Both the position numbers and the translations under genes were made by a program. A DNA stretch of 64,000 nt from Lutibacter maritimus. Lineage in GTDB: Bacteria; Bacteroidota; Bacteroidia; Flavobacteriales; Flavobacteriaceae. Of the stretch, positions 34,297 through 43,620 are shown one piece after another. Where the stretch lies: assembly GCF_900116115.1 (NCBI RefSeq), contig NZ_FOZP01000008.1, forward strand, positions 7,501 through 71,500. The letters run 5' to 3'. Under the pieces are notes generated by a model, which saw only the letters and a program-made list of their open reading frames with translations, searched no databases and was not told the origin of the DNA. Each line of letters starts with the position of its first letter. Within the stretch, counting starts at the first letter, position 1.

Positions 34297-35263
34297 AAAA
34301 GGAGCAATTTCCCAATTTATTGAAAAGTATTATTTACATTTTAACTCAGCAACAGTTGTTGATGCAGCTAAAGAATATGAAAACCAATTAGCACAAGGTA
34401 AAAAAATGTTGGTTTCATTAGCTGGAGCTATGAGTACTGCCGAGTTAGGAAAAATATTTGCGGAAATTATTAGACAGGATAAAGTTCAAATTATATCTTG
34501 TACAGGAGCAAATCTTGAAGAAGATATCATGAATTTGGTTGCACATTCTCACTACAAAAGAGTACCAAATTATAGAGATTTAACTCCAAAAGAAGAGTGG
34601 GATTTATTAGAAAAAGGTTTAAATAGAGTTACAGATACTTGTATTCCAGAAGAAGAAGCTTTTAGACGTTTACAAGAGCATATTTACAAAATTTGGAAAG
34701 ATGCTGAAGAAAAAGGAGAACGTTATTTTCCACATGAATTTATGTACAAATTATTGTTATCTGGAGTTTTAGATCAATACCATGAAATTGATCCTAAAAA
34801 CAGTTGGATGATTGCTGCTGCTGAAGCCAATTTACCAATGGTTGTTCCAGGATGGGAAGATAGTACTATGGGTAATATTTTTGCTTCATACGTATTAAAA
34901 GGTGAGTTGAAAGCGAGTACTATGAAATCTGGAATTGAATATATGACATTTTTAGCTGATTGGTATACTGCAAATTCTAAAGAAGGAATTGGATTTTTTC
35001 AAATAGGAGGAGGTATTGCAGGTGATTTTCCAATTTGCGTTGTGCCAATGTTGTATCAAGATATGGAACGTACGGATACTCCATTTTGGAGTTATTTTTG
35101 TCAAATATCAGATTCAACAACAAGTTACGGTTCCTATTCAGGAGCTGTTCCAAATGAAAAAATAACTTGGGGTAAATTAGATATTGATACCCCAAAATAT
35201 ATTATTGAAAGTGATGCAACCATTGTTGCGCCATTAATTTTCGCCTATTTATTAAATATGTAA
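34289..35263 (+). CDS. Deoxyhypusine-synthase-like protein
   Basis: 324 residues from ATG 34289, which overlaps the upstream stop by 8 bases; longer upstream frames run through the neighbour and are rejected. Seen: SLAGAMSTAELGK, IISCTGANLEEDIMNL, GGGIAGDFPI, and WGKLDID, whose lysine (Lys296) matches the active lysine of eukaryotic deoxyhypusine synthase. Bacteria have no eIF5A, so a polyamine role is likely; homospermidine-synthase-like aminobutyl transfer is known for some members. Its substrate here is open because the preceding agmatinase looks inactive. Confidence 0.88.
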   Translation: MSKKGAISQFIEKYYLHFNSATVVDAAKEYENQLAQGKKMLVSLAGAMSTAELGKIFAEIIRQDKVQIISCTGANLEEDIMNLVAHSHYKRVPNYRDLTPKEEWDLLEKGLNRVTDTCIPEEEAFRRLQEHIYKIWKDAEEKGERYFPHEFMYKLLLSGVLDQYHEIDPKNSWMIAAAEANLPMVVPGWEDSTMGNIFASYVLKGELKASTMKSGIEYMTFLADWYTANSKEGIGFFQIGGGIAGDFPICVVPMLYQDMERTDTPFWSYFCQISDSTTSYGSYSGAVPNEKITWGKLDIDTPKYIIESDATIVAPLIFAYLLNM

Positions 35264-35274
35264 TTGAAGTTTAA

Positions 35275-35571
35275 ATGAAAAGAGTTATTGTAGATTATAG
35301 TAAATTAACTGAAGATATTTTAAATATGTTGGTTGATAAATATCCGAATGGATATGGTTATAAAGATATTATTACATTTAAAAATGCTCAGGGGGAAACA
35401 GTGAGGGCAGTAGAAGTAAGTACTGAAGATACTATGTATTTAGTAAAAATAAGTCTGAAATTAGAGGAAACAATGGAAGATTATGATGCAGATGAAGATA
35501 ATTTTGATGATGTTTATGATTCTGATAGTGATTTAGATGAAATTCCAGATGAAGAAATGGATGAAGATTAA
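35275..35571 (+). CDS. Small protein with acidic tail, last gene of the polyamine unit
   Basis: 98 residues. An ordered N-terminal part (1-65, KRVIVDYSKLTEDILNMLV) is followed by a tail of almost only Asp/Glu with a few Ser and Tyr. It lies 11 bases after the deoxyhypusine-synthase-like gene and before a strong terminator, so it belongs to the same transcript. Homologues in Flavobacteria are, as I recall, sometimes mislabelled DNA primase; nothing here supports that. A polyanionic tail could bind polyamines or cations (inference). Confidence 0.65.
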   Translation: MKRVIVDYSKLTEDILNMLVDKYPNGYGYKDIITFKNAQGETVRAVEVSTEDTMYLVKISLKLEETMEDYDADEDNFDDVYDSDSDLDEIPDEEMDED

Positions 35572-35596
35572 AAATGCGTAAGCAATATTAAAAATA

Positions 35597-35628
35597 AAAA
35601 AAGCCACAATTTTTATTGTGGCTTTTTT
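35597..35628. terminator. Bidirectional terminator after the polyamine operon
   Basis: A perfect 14-bp stem (A6-GCCACAAT at 35597-35610 with its complement 35615-35628), 4-base loop and T-runs on both strands, between convergent genes. Confidence 0.92.
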
Positions 35629-35652
35629 TATTTTTAATATTTATAAATATAT

Positions 35653-35988
35653 TTAGTATTTAGATTCTTGACCTAATTCTTTAACTAATAAATAATAAAC
35701 AATAGCTCTATATTTATTTCTGTTAGATTTACCAACTTTTTCAATAACACTATCAATAGCGTTATCTAATTTTGGTCCATCAGTTAAACCTAGTTTTTTA
35801 ATTAAGAAATTATTCTTTACGGTTTCTAACTCTTTTTTATCAGACCCTGAAACAGTTTCAGCATCAGCTTTATAAATTGAAGGTCCTAATCCTTTAGTTA
35901 CTTTAGTTAATAAATCAGCATCAAATTTCAGACCTAATTTGTTCATTTCACTTTGATAAAGTGCAATTTTTTCATCGAATTTACTCAT
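35653..35988 (-). CDS. DUF2853 family protein
   Basis: 111 residues from ATG 35988 (MSKFDEKIALY); a TTG three codons upstream is less likely. Small, soluble, mostly helical, with many charged residues and the conserved LGPSIYKADAETVSGSDKKELETVK and KYRAIVYYLLVKEL segments of DUF2853. No function is known. Monocistronic, sharing the bidirectional terminator with the polyamine operon. Confidence 0.8.
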   Translation of the reverse strand: MSKFDEKIALYQSEMNKLGLKFDADLLTKVTKGLGPSIYKADAETVSGSDKKELETVKNNFLIKKLGLTDGPKLDNAIDSVIEKVGKSNRNKYRAIVYYLLVKELGQESKY

Positions 35989-36068
35989 GGATAACAAAAT
36001 TTTTGATTAATAATATGTGTTGAATATACCAAATATAGAGAATAATATTTGTATATGTAAATTTTAAT

Positions 36069-37493
36069 TTAACAATCTGATAAGTTTACACCAACTGCAA
36101 GTCCTCCTTCAGAAGTTTCTTTATATTTACTATTCATATCTTTAGCAGTTTCCCACATGCTTGAGATCACCTTATCTAAAGGAACTTTAGCATTTAAATA
36201 ATCACTTTCTAATGCTAATTCAGCAGCATTAATTGCTTTTATAGCACCCATTGCATTACGCTCTATACAAGGAATTTGAACCAAACCTCCAATTGGATCG
36301 CAAGTTAAACCTAAATGATGTTCCATAGCAATTTCACTAGCCATTAAAACTTGTTCAGGAGTGCCACCTAATAATTCAGTTAAAGCACCTGCTGCCATTG
36401 CTGATGATACACCAATTTCTGCTTGACAACCACCCATAGCAGCTGAAATTGTGGCTCCTTTTTTAAAAATACTTCCAATTTCACCGGCTACTAATAAAAA
36501 TTGTTTAATATCTTTAAAACTAGCTTCATGATTTTCAATTACCATATAATACATTAAAACCGCTGGAATTACGCCTGCACTTCCATTAGTTGGTGCGGTA
36601 ACAACTCTGCCTAAAGATGCATTTACTTCATTTACACTTAAAGCAAAGCAACTCACCCATTTTAATATTTGTCTAAACTTTACTTCAGTTTTTCTGATAG
36701 TTTGTAGCCACTCTTTAGGGGTTTGGTAAGTGAAATCGCCTTTTAATTTTTCGTGCATATCAAAAGCTCTACGTCTTACATTAAGTCCGCCAGGCAAAGT
36801 ACCTTCTGTATGACAACCAATATACATACATTCAAGCATTGTATCCCAAATTCGTTTAATTTCAGTATCTATTTCATCATCTGTTCTTAAGGATTTCTCA
36901 TTTTCTAATACAATATCTGAAATTTTAAGTTGTGTTTCTTTACAATAGGTTTCAAGTTCTTTTGCTTTTTGAATAGGAAACGGAAATGTTTTGTGTATTT
37001 TAATATTCTCCTTTGCATGAATTAATTCTTCTCTTACAACAAATCCACCTCCAATTGAATAATAGGTGTCATTAGCAATTTCTTTCTCATTTTTAAAAGC
37101 TGTAAACTTTATAGCATTTGCATGAAATGACAGAAATTCTTTATTAAAAATAATATCAGAGGTTGGATTAAAATCAACCATATAACTATTTCCAAACATA
37201 ATTTTATGGATACTTTTTACTTCGGCAACTAAAGGTTGAATTTCAGTGACTGGTATGTATTCAGGATCTTTTCCTGCCAAGCCTAATATTACGGCTAAAT
37301 CAGTGGCATGCCCTTTCCCTGTTAAAGATAAAGATCCATATAAATCAACTTTTATGGATGTGATTCCTTCAAAAACATCTTCTTTTTTAAGATGATTTAT
37401 CCAACGTTCTGCTGCTCGCCAAGGCCCTAATGTATGAGAACTTGATGGACCAATGCCAATCTTTAACATATCAAAAATAGAAATACACTCCAT
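36069..37493 (-). CDS. sdaA: L-serine ammonia-lyase (iron-sulfur, single-chain)
   Basis: Converts L-serine to pyruvate and ammonia with a [4Fe-4S] cluster; 474 residues, alpha and beta domains fused. Seen: [11 protein letters not shown] at the N-terminus, [33 protein letters not shown], and [20 protein letters not shown]. The protein ends in Ser-Asp-Cys; in the single-chain enzyme a C-terminal cysteine can occupy the cluster's open site as a tail-in-mouth switch. Oxygen-labile cluster; monocistronic. Confidence 0.95.
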   Translation of the reverse strand: MECISIFDMLKIGIGPSSSHTLGPWRAAERWINHLKKEDVFEGITSIKVDLYGSLSLTGKGHATDLAVILGLAGKDPEYIPVTEIQPLVAEVKSIHKIMFGNSYMVDFNPTSDIIFNKEFLSFHANAIKFTAFKNEKEIANDTYYSIGGGFVVREELIHAKENIKIHKTFPFPIQKAKELETYCKETQLKISDIVLENEKSLRTDDEIDTEIKRIWDTMLECMYIGCHTEGTLPGGLNVRRRAFDMHEKLKGDFTYQTPKEWLQTIRKTEVKFRQILKWVSCFALSVNEVNASLGRVVTAPTNGSAGVIPAVLMYYMVIENHEASFKDIKQFLLVAGEIGSIFKKGATISAAMGGCQAEIGVSSAMAAGALTELLGGTPEQVLMASEIAMEHHLGLTCDPIGGLVQIPCIERNAMGAIKAINAAELALESDYLNAKVPLDKVISSMWETAKDMNSKYKETSEGGLAVGVNLSDC

Positions 37494-37629
37494 TATACTT
37501 TTAATTATTTTAAAAGTGTAAATATATGATTTTGAAAAAATACAACCCTATAAATTATTAATTTATTAAAACATATAAAAGAGGCATATTTGCCAAAAAA
37601 TTTAAATATAAATCGGTATTTATGACAAC

Positions 37630-37661
37630 TTGACATAAAAATTTAAATGGCATAATCATTG
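37630..37661 (+). promoter_or_regulatory. Candidate dnaK promoter, unlike the usual Bacteroidota box
   Basis: No TAnnTTTG is found near dnaK. Instead TTGACA (37630-37635) and TAATCA (37653-37658) lie 17 bases apart, like a classical sigma-70 promoter. The overlapping TGGCATAATCATTGT matches the sigma-54 pattern GG-N10-GC except that GC reads GT. The ATG is 55 bases downstream. Confidence 0.4.
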
Positions 37662-37715
37662 TCTAAATCAATATGTAAGTTTAAATTAAAAATTAAGAAC
37701 ATAAAATATACTATT

Positions 37716-39626
37716 ATGAGTAAAATTATAGGAATAGATTTAGGAACTACAAACTCGTGTGTTTCTGTAATGGAAGGGAACGAGCCAGTGGTAATTCCTA
37801 ATGCAGAAGGAAAAAGAACTACACCATCTATTGTTGCATTTATTGAAGGTGGAGAAAGAAAAGTAGGAGACCCTGCAAAACGTCAGGCTGTTACCAATCC
37901 ATTAAAAACAATATATTCAATTAAACGTTTTATGGGTAACAAGTATTCTGAGTCTAAAATGGAAGCAGATCGTGTACCTTATAAAGTGGTAAAAGGTGAT
38001 AATGATACACCTCGTGTAGATATTGATGGAAGATTATATACTCCTCAAGAAATTTCAGCTATGATTCTTCAAAAAATGAAGAAAACTGCTGAAGATTATT
38101 TAGGAACTGAAGTAAAAGAAGCTGTAGTTACTGTACCAGCTTATTTTAATGATGCACAACGTCAGGCTACAAAAGAAGCAGGAGAAATTGCTGGTTTAAA
38201 AGTTAGCCGTATTATAAATGAGCCAACTGCTGCTGCATTAGCTTATGGTTTAGATAAAAAAGGTGTTGATCAAAAAATTGTTGTTTTTGACTTTGGTGGA
38301 GGAACACATGACGTTTCTATTTTAGAATTAGGTGATGGAGTTTTTGAAGTATTATCAACAGATGGTGATACACATTTAGGTGGAGATGATGTTGATCAAA
38401 AAATTATTGATTGGTTAGCAGATGAGTTTAAAGCTGAAGAAAATATGGATTTACGTAAGGATCCAATGGCTTTGCAACGCTTAAAAGAAGCTGCAGAAAA
38501 AGCTAAAATTGAATTATCATCTTCTGCCGTAACTGAAATTAATTTACCATATGTTACCGCTACTGCTACAGGCCCAAAACATTTAGTGCGTAGTTTAACA
38601 AAAGCTAAATTTGAGCAGTTAATTGATGATTTAGTTAAAAGAACAATTGAACCTTGTAAAAAAGCATTGAGTAATGCAGGCTTATCAACAGGAGATATTG
38701 ATGAAATTATTTTAGTTGGTGGATCTACAAGAATTCCAGCTGTGGTAGATGCTGTTCAAAAATTCTTTGGAAAAGCACCTTCAAAAGGAGTTAATCCCGA
38801 TGAGGTTGTAGCAATTGGAGCAGCAATTCAAGGTGGGGTTTTAACTGGTGATGTGAAAGATGTATTATTATTAGATGTTACACCACTTTCATTAGGTATT
38901 GAAACAATGGGTAATGTAATGACTAAATTAATTGAAGCTAACACTACAATTCCAACCAAAAAGTCACAAGTGTTCTCAACTGCTGCTGATAATCAGCCTT
39001 CAGTAGAAATACACGTATTGCAAGGTGAGCGTGCTATGGCTGCAGATAATAAAACTATTGGTCGTTTCCATTTAGATGGAATTCCACCAGCACAAAGAGG
39101 AACTCCTCAAATTGAAGTTACTTTTGATATTGATGCTAACGGAATTATTCATGTTACTGCAACAGATAAAGCTACTAATAAAACACAAGATATTAGAATT
39201 GAAGCTTCTTCAGGTTTAACAGAAGATGAAATCAAAAAAATGAAAGCTGATGCTGAAGCAAATGCAGATTTAGATAAAAAAGCAAAAGAAACTGCCGAGA
39301 AAATTAATGGTGCAGATTCTATGATTTTTCAAACAGAAAAACAATTAAAAGAATTTGGCGATAAATTATCAGCAGATAAAAAAGAACCAATTGAAGCTGC
39401 TTTAACTGAATTGAAAAAAGCACATGAATCTAAAGACTTAGCACAAATTGATGCCGCTATGGAGAAGATTAATGAAGCATGGAAAGTAGCAAGTGAAGAA
39501 ATGTATAAAGCCGAACAAGAAGCGCAACCACAAGGTGGAGCTCCTACAGGAAATGCAGGTGAGCCAACTGATAAAAAGGATGGCGACAACGTAGAAGATG
39601 TTGACTTTGAAGAAGTAAAAGAATAA
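37716..39626 (+). CDS. dnaK: Molecular chaperone DnaK (Hsp70)
   Basis: 636 residues from ATG 37716 ([14 protein letters not shown]). Seen: phosphate-1 motif [27 protein letters not shown], the second phosphate motif with FGGGTHDVS (His in place of the usual Phe), [12 protein letters not shown], the substrate-binding beta domain, a helical lid, and an acidic end [15 protein letters not shown]. The 19 extra codons upstream are rejected because they contain the candidate promoter area. dnaJ and grpE are not adjacent. Confidence 0.98.
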   Translation: MSKIIGIDLGTTNSCVSVMEGNEPVVIPNAEGKRTTPSIVAFIEGGERKVGDPAKRQAVTNPLKTIYSIKRFMGNKYSESKMEADRVPYKVVKGDNDTPRVDIDGRLYTPQEISAMILQKMKKTAEDYLGTEVKEAVVTVPAYFNDAQRQATKEAGEIAGLKVSRIINEPTAAALAYGLDKKGVDQKIVVFDFGGGTHDVSILELGDGVFEVLSTDGDTHLGGDDVDQKIIDWLADEFKAEENMDLRKDPMALQRLKEAAEKAKIELSSSAVTEINLPYVTATATGPKHLVRSLTKAKFEQLIDDLVKRTIEPCKKALSNAGLSTGDIDEIILVGGSTRIPAVVDAVQKFFGKAPSKGVNPDEVVAIGAAIQGGVLTGDVKDVLLLDVTPLSLGIETMGNVMTKLIEANTTIPTKKSQVFSTAADNQPSVEIHVLQGERAMAADNKTIGRFHLDGIPPAQRGTPQIEVTFDIDANGIIHVTATDKATNKTQDIRIEASSGLTEDEIKKMKADAEANADLDKKAKETAEKINGADSMIFQTEKQLKEFGDKLSADKKEPIEAALTELKKAHESKDLAQIDAAMEKINEAWKVASEEMYKAEQEAQPQGGAPTGNAGEPTDKKDGDNVEDVDFEEVKE

Positions 39627-39645
39627 TAATATTCTATATAAATAT

Positions 39646-39673
39646 AAAAGCGCACCCATTTGGGTGCGTTTTT
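39646..39673 (+). terminator. Rho-independent terminator of dnaK
   Basis: Stem CGCACCC/GGGTGCG (39651-39657 with 39662-39668), extended by A/T pairs on the outside, with a 4-base loop and T-run, 20 bases after the dnaK stop. Confidence 0.92.
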
Positions 39674-39710
39674 CGTTTAAAACTTTTTATTATGCGTGCA
39701 TAATATTCGT

Positions 39711-39718
39711 TATATTTG
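39711..39718 (+). promoter_or_regulatory. -7 box (TATATTTG) of the nitronate-monooxygenase-like gene
   Basis: A perfect TAnnTTTG. It overlaps the upstream TTG/ATG codons of the longest frame, so the coding start is put at ATG 39734, about 10 bases after the expected transcription start. Confidence 0.6.
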
Positions 39719-39733
39719 ATGAAAATCAAAAAA

Positions 39734-40684
39734 ATGAATTCAGTAAAATTAACTCAATTACTTGCTATTAAATATCCAATAATTCAAGCGCCTATGTTTT
39801 TAGTATCAAATACTAAAATGGTAATTGAAGCTATGAAAAGTGGTATTGCAGGTTGTATTCCAGCGTTAAATTATAGAACACATGAAGAGCTAAAAGCGGC
39901 AATTAAAGAATTGAAATCTGCAAAAGTTGATGGAGGTGCATTTGGATTTAATTTAATTGTAAATAAATCTAATGTAAAATATAAGGGGCAATTACAAATT
40001 TTATGTGAAGAAGGAGTTGATTTTATAATCACATCTTTAGGAAGCCCAGAAGAAACAATTAAGCAAGCGCACAAACATCACATAAAAGTTTTTTGTGATG
40101 TAACTGATTTAAAATTTGCTAAAAAAGTTGAAAATTTAGGTGCAGATGCTATAATTGCAGTAAATAATGAAGCTGGTGGACATAGAGGCAATAGCTCACC
40201 AAAAGAACTAATAAAAGAATTGGTTGAAAATTGTGAAATCCCAATAATTTCAGCAGGAGGAGTAGGGGGTAAGGAAGATTTAGAGAAAATGATGAATTTT
40301 GGTGCTGCAGGAGTATCAGTAGGAAGTCCTTTTATTGCATCTATTGAGGCAAATGTTACAAATGAATATAAACAAGCTTGTGTAAAATATGGCGCAAATG
40401 ATATTGTAATGACAGAACGTATTTCTGGAACTCCTTGTACAGTTATAAATACACCTTATGTTCAAAAAATAGGGACAAAACAAACTTGGATAGAAAGTGT
40501 ACTGAACAGAAATAAAAGTCTAAAAAAATGGGTGAAAATGATTCGCTTTTCAATAGGAATGAAAGCTACAGAAAATGCAGCAACTAAAGCAACATATAAA
40601 ACTGTTTGGGTTGCAGGACCAAGTATTGAACATACCAAAGAAATTTTACCAGTGAAAGAAATAGTGGCAAAATTTGTAAATTAA
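39734..40684 (+). CDS. FMN-dependent nitronate monooxygenase / 2-nitropropane dioxygenase family
   Basis: 316 residues, TIM-barrel flavoenzyme. Seen: KYPIIQAPMFLVSN at the N-terminus, EAGGHRGNSS (the motif that holds the active His), and IISAGGVGG with GAAGVSVGSPFIAS for FMN phosphate binding. In this family, enoyl-ACP reductase FabK and nitronate monooxygenase are similar; AGGHxG is present in both. The start is chosen from the -7 box position. Monocistronic with a strong terminator. Confidence 0.85.
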   Translation: MNSVKLTQLLAIKYPIIQAPMFLVSNTKMVIEAMKSGIAGCIPALNYRTHEELKAAIKELKSAKVDGGAFGFNLIVNKSNVKYKGQLQILCEEGVDFIITSLGSPEETIKQAHKHHIKVFCDVTDLKFAKKVENLGADAIIAVNNEAGGHRGNSSPKELIKELVENCEIPIISAGGVGGKEDLEKMMNFGAAGVSVGSPFIASIEANVTNEYKQACVKYGANDIVMTERISGTPCTVINTPYVQKIGTKQTWIESVLNRNKSLKKWVKMIRFSIGMKATENAATKATYKTVWVAGPSIEHTKEILPVKEIVAKFVN

Positions 40685-40695
40685 TCAGTACCAAT

Positions 40696-40733
40696 TACTT
40701 TTAAAATCGCCTTAATTTTAAAAGTATTTTTTT
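40696..40733 (+). terminator. Terminator of the nitronate-monooxygenase-like gene
   Basis: A perfect 12-bp stem (TACTTTTAAAAT at 40696-40707 with its complement at 40715-40726), a 7-base loop and seven T residues. The T-run runs directly into the -33 element of the ndh promoter. Confidence 0.9.
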
Positions 40734-40763
40734 GTAAATACACATTTTGTATTTGTAAGTTTG
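40731..40763 (+). promoter_or_regulatory. Promoter of ndh (-33 TTTG, -7 TAAGTTTG)
   Basis: TTTG at 40731-40734 and TAAGTTTG at 40756-40763, 21 bases apart, within the normal Bacteroidota range; the ATG is 22 bases downstream. Confidence 0.7.
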
Positions 40764-40784
40764 TATACTACTAAATAAAAATAT

Positions 40785-42074
40785 ATGAATATTCCTAGAA
40801 CGAGTTTTCCTCGTGTTGTTATAATTGGTGGAGGTTTTGCTGGTATTTCTTTAATTAAGAGTTTGAAAAACTGTGAATTACAAGTTGTTTTAATTGATAA
40901 AAATAATTATCATACATTTCAACCATTACTTTATCAAGTGGCAACTGGTGGATTAGAACCAGATTCAATAGCATTTCCTTTAAGAAAAGTTATTAAAGAT
41001 ATTCCCAATTTTTATTTTAGGTTAGCAGACGTTTTAAAAATAGATAGTTTAAAGTGTGAAGTAGAAACTACAATTGGTAATTTAAAATATGATTATTTAG
41101 TAATAGCCACAGGTTCTAATACTAATTTTTTTGGTAATAAAAATATTGAAAAATTTAGTATGTCAATGAAAGATGTACCACAATCATTAAATCTTCGTAG
41201 TTTAATATTAGAAAATTTTGAAGATGCTTTGTTAACTTCAAATTTTGAGGAAAGAAATTCTCTTATGAATTTTGTTATAGTAGGAGGAGGCCCAACCGGA
41301 GTGGAACTTGCTGGTGCTTTGGCGGAAATGAAAAAGGCGATTTTACCCAAAGACTATCCAGATTTAGATATTCGCCAAATGCAAATTAATATTGTACAAG
41401 GAGGAGATAGGTTGTTAAAAACAATGAGTTTAAAAGCATCTGAAAAATCAGAAGATTTTTTAATTGATTTAGGAGTTAATATTTGGAAAAATGTTCATGT
41501 ATTAGATTACGATGGAAAAATTGTAAAAACATCAACAGATTTAACTTTTAATGCTTCAACTGTAATTTGGGCAGCAGGTGTTAATGGCGCTAAAGTTGAT
41601 GGTCTTGAATCTGATTGTATTGTTGAAAGAGCTGACCGCTTTAAAGTGAATGAGTACAATTTGGTTAAAGGATATGAAAACATATTTGCAATTGGAGATG
41701 TAGCTTGTATGGAATTATTAATATTTCCGTTAGGACATCCAATGATGGCGCAACCCGCCATACAACAAGGAAAACATTTAGCAACTAATATAATTGCAAA
41801 AATCACGAATAAGCCAATGAAACCATTTAAATATAAAGATAAAGGATCTATGGCAACAATTGGTAGAAATAAAGCTGTTGTAGATTTAAAAAATTGGAAA
41901 TTTCAAGGAGTTTTTGCTTGGTTTGTATGGATGTTTGTCCATTTGTTTTCATTAATTGGCTTTAGAAATAAAGCTGTTGTGTTTTTTAATTGGGTATATA
42001 ATTATATTAGATTTGATAGAGAAACACGTTTGATTATTAGGCCTTATAAACATAAAAACAAAGAATCATTTTAA
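40785..42074 (+). CDS. ndh: Type II NADH dehydrogenase (NADH:quinone oxidoreductase)
   Basis: 429 residues; oxidises NADH and reduces quinone without pumping protons. Seen: FAD loop VVIIGGGFAGISLIK, FQPLLYQVATG, NAD loop FVIVGGGPTGVELAGALAEM, and IFAIGDVACME. The C-terminal part (about 365-410) has hydrophobic stretches for membrane attachment. The stop codon overlaps the convergent epimerase stop by 4 bases, so there is no room for a separate terminator. Confidence 0.93.
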   Translation: MNIPRTSFPRVVIIGGGFAGISLIKSLKNCELQVVLIDKNNYHTFQPLLYQVATGGLEPDSIAFPLRKVIKDIPNFYFRLADVLKIDSLKCEVETTIGNLKYDYLVIATGSNTNFFGNKNIEKFSMSMKDVPQSLNLRSLILENFEDALLTSNFEERNSLMNFVIVGGGPTGVELAGALAEMKKAILPKDYPDLDIRQMQINIVQGGDRLLKTMSLKASEKSEDFLIDLGVNIWKNVHVLDYDGKIVKTSTDLTFNASTVIWAAGVNGAKVDGLESDCIVERADRFKVNEYNLVKGYENIFAIGDVACMELLIFPLGHPMMAQPAIQQGKHLATNIIAKITNKPMKPFKYKDKGSMATIGRNKAVVDLKNWKFQGVFAWFVWMFVHLFSLIGFRNKAVVFFNWVYNYIRFDRETRLIIRPYKHKNKESF

Positions 42075-42973
42075 TTTTTTAATAAATTTTTTAAAGCATT
42101 TTTTAAGGTAGAAAATTTAAATTCAAAGCCAGTTTTAACTATTTTATTTGAAGCAACTCTGCTGCCTTCCAGTAAGATATTTGATAATTTACCTAAAATT
42201 ATTTTTAATATTAATGCAGGAATATTTGGTAAAAACAAAGGTTTATTTAAAACTTCAGCAATTTCTTTAGTTAAAATTTTATTTGTACAATATTCTGGAG
42301 CTACTGCATTATAAATTCCTGTTAACTCTGGGTTTTCAATTGCTTGGACATACATTTCACATAAATCATCAATATGAATCCAAGGCATATATTGTTTTCC
42401 AGTTCCTAAAGCTGCTCCAAAGCCAAATTTTATGGGCTTAACTATTTTTTCTAAAGCACCACCTTTTTTTGTTAAAACAACGCCTGTTCTTAAAATCACA
42501 GTTCTAATATTTAATGCATTAAATTGCAACGAAGCATTTTCCCAATGTGTACAAATAGTGCTTAAAAAATCGTTGCCAGCAGAATCATTTTCTGTAAATA
42601 TTTTATTGGTAGTAATTGCTCCATAAAAACCAATACCTGATGCAGCAATAAAACCTTTAAGGTTTGGGTTTAACACTTTAACTTTAGTATATAATAAATT
42701 GGCTGATGAAACTCTGCTATTAATTAAAAGTTTTTTTCTTTTAGGTGTCCATCGTTTATCAGCAATACCTGCGCCAGCTAAATGAATTATATAATCTGTA
42801 TTTTTTATGGCATTTTCATCAATATAATTATTTTCAATATCCCATTTAAAAATGTTTGGTTTATTAGATGAGTTTCTGCTTAATATAAAAACTTTGTGTC
42901 CTTTTTTTAACAATATATCACAAAGATGTTTGCCTATTAAGCCAGTACCGCCAGTAACTAAAATTGATGCCAT
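42071..42973 (-). CDS. TIGR01777-type NAD-dependent epimerase (SDR39U1-like)
   Basis: 300 residues, atypical short-chain dehydrogenase. Seen: N-terminal ILVTGGTGLIGKHLCDIL, HLAGAGIADKRWTPKRKKLL, SGIGFYG, and PWIHIDDLCEMY, all diagnostic for the family. Metabolic role unknown. Its start codon is 5 bases below a 19-bp hairpin that ends the Vor operon. Confidence 0.88.
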   Translation of the reverse strand: MASILVTGGTGLIGKHLCDILLKKGHKVFILSRNSSNKPNIFKWDIENNYIDENAIKNTDYIIHLAGAGIADKRWTPKRKKLLINSRVSSANLLYTKVKVLNPNLKGFIAASGIGFYGAITTNKIFTENDSAGNDFLSTICTHWENASLQFNALNIRTVILRTGVVLTKKGGALEKIVKPIKFGFGAALGTGKQYMPWIHIDDLCEMYVQAIENPELTGIYNAVAPEYCTNKILTKEIAEVLNKPLFLPNIPALILKIILGKLSNILLEGSRVASNKIVKTGFEFKFSTLKNALKNLLKN

Positions 42974-42978
42974 ATATA

Positions 42979-43024
42979 AAATTCGCTTATTTTATAGAAA
43001 AAATACTATAAAATAAGCGAATTT
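42979..43024 (-). terminator. Perfect 19-bp hairpin between vor genes and the epimerase
   Basis: 42979-42997 is exactly complementary to 43006-43024 around an 8-base A-rich loop; the stem includes the GC core TTCGCTTA. On the minus strand it follows the vor gamma stop by about 24 bases and is followed by TTTTATATATG, so it probably terminates the Vor transcript. The ATG of the epimerase gene is within that last string. Confidence 0.75.
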
Positions 43025-43048
43025 AAAAATGTTTAACACTAAATATAA

Positions 43049-43615
43049 CTATTGAATAACTTTTTCTTTTGCTTTGTATGGAATAATAGAACTCATACCT
43101 TTATTTATAGCTTCTTCATTTAACGGAATTAAATAATGGTAGCGTTCAGATAATGATTTTTTTAAACCTTCAATAACATTTTCTAATTTTACAATTGGTT
43201 TTTCTTTCAGGAATCCTCCTAAAATAATCATATTAAATATTTTTTTATTTCCCATTTCTGCAGCCAATTTAGTTGCTTCAACTTGAAAAATTTCAATATC
43301 AGTTCTTGATGGATGTACAGAAATTCCATTCGGATCATAAATTAAGATACCGCCTGGTTTAACTGTATCTTCAAATTTATCCATTGATTGTTGATTTAAA
43401 ATAATAGCAGTATCAAAAAGCTTTAAATAGGGAGAACTAATTCTTTCGTCACTTAAAATAACAGTAACATTAGCAGTTCCACCTCTCATTTCTGGGCCGT
43501 AGGAAGGCATCCAACTAACTTCTTGATTTTGCATAATGCCAGAATATGCTAATATTTTTCCCATTGATAGCACTCCTTGTCCACCAAAACCTGCAATAAT
43601 AATTTCTTCTGTCAT
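43049..43615 (-). CDS. 2-oxoacid:ferredoxin oxidoreductase, gamma subunit (Vor/Kor type)
   Basis: 188 residues. Seen: IAGFGGQGVLSMGKILAYSG at the N-terminus and SYGPEMRGGTANVTV, the typical gamma-domain motifs. It carries no cysteine cluster. Last of four genes in order delta, alpha, beta, gamma; 5 bases after the beta gene. Confidence 0.9.
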   Translation of the reverse strand: MTEEIIIAGFGGQGVLSMGKILAYSGIMQNQEVSWMPSYGPEMRGGTANVTVILSDERISSPYLKLFDTAIILNQQSMDKFEDTVKPGGILIYDPNGISVHPSRTDIEIFQVEATKLAAEMGNKKIFNMIILGGFLKEKPIVKLENVIEGLKKSLSERYHYLIPLNEEAINKGMSSIIPYKAKEKVIQ

Positions 43616-43620
43616 AACTT

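Noticed and set aside
39329-39655. 108- and 73-residue frames opposite the end of dnaK
   Set aside because: Cover the dnaK coding end and its terminator; no promoter and no family pattern.
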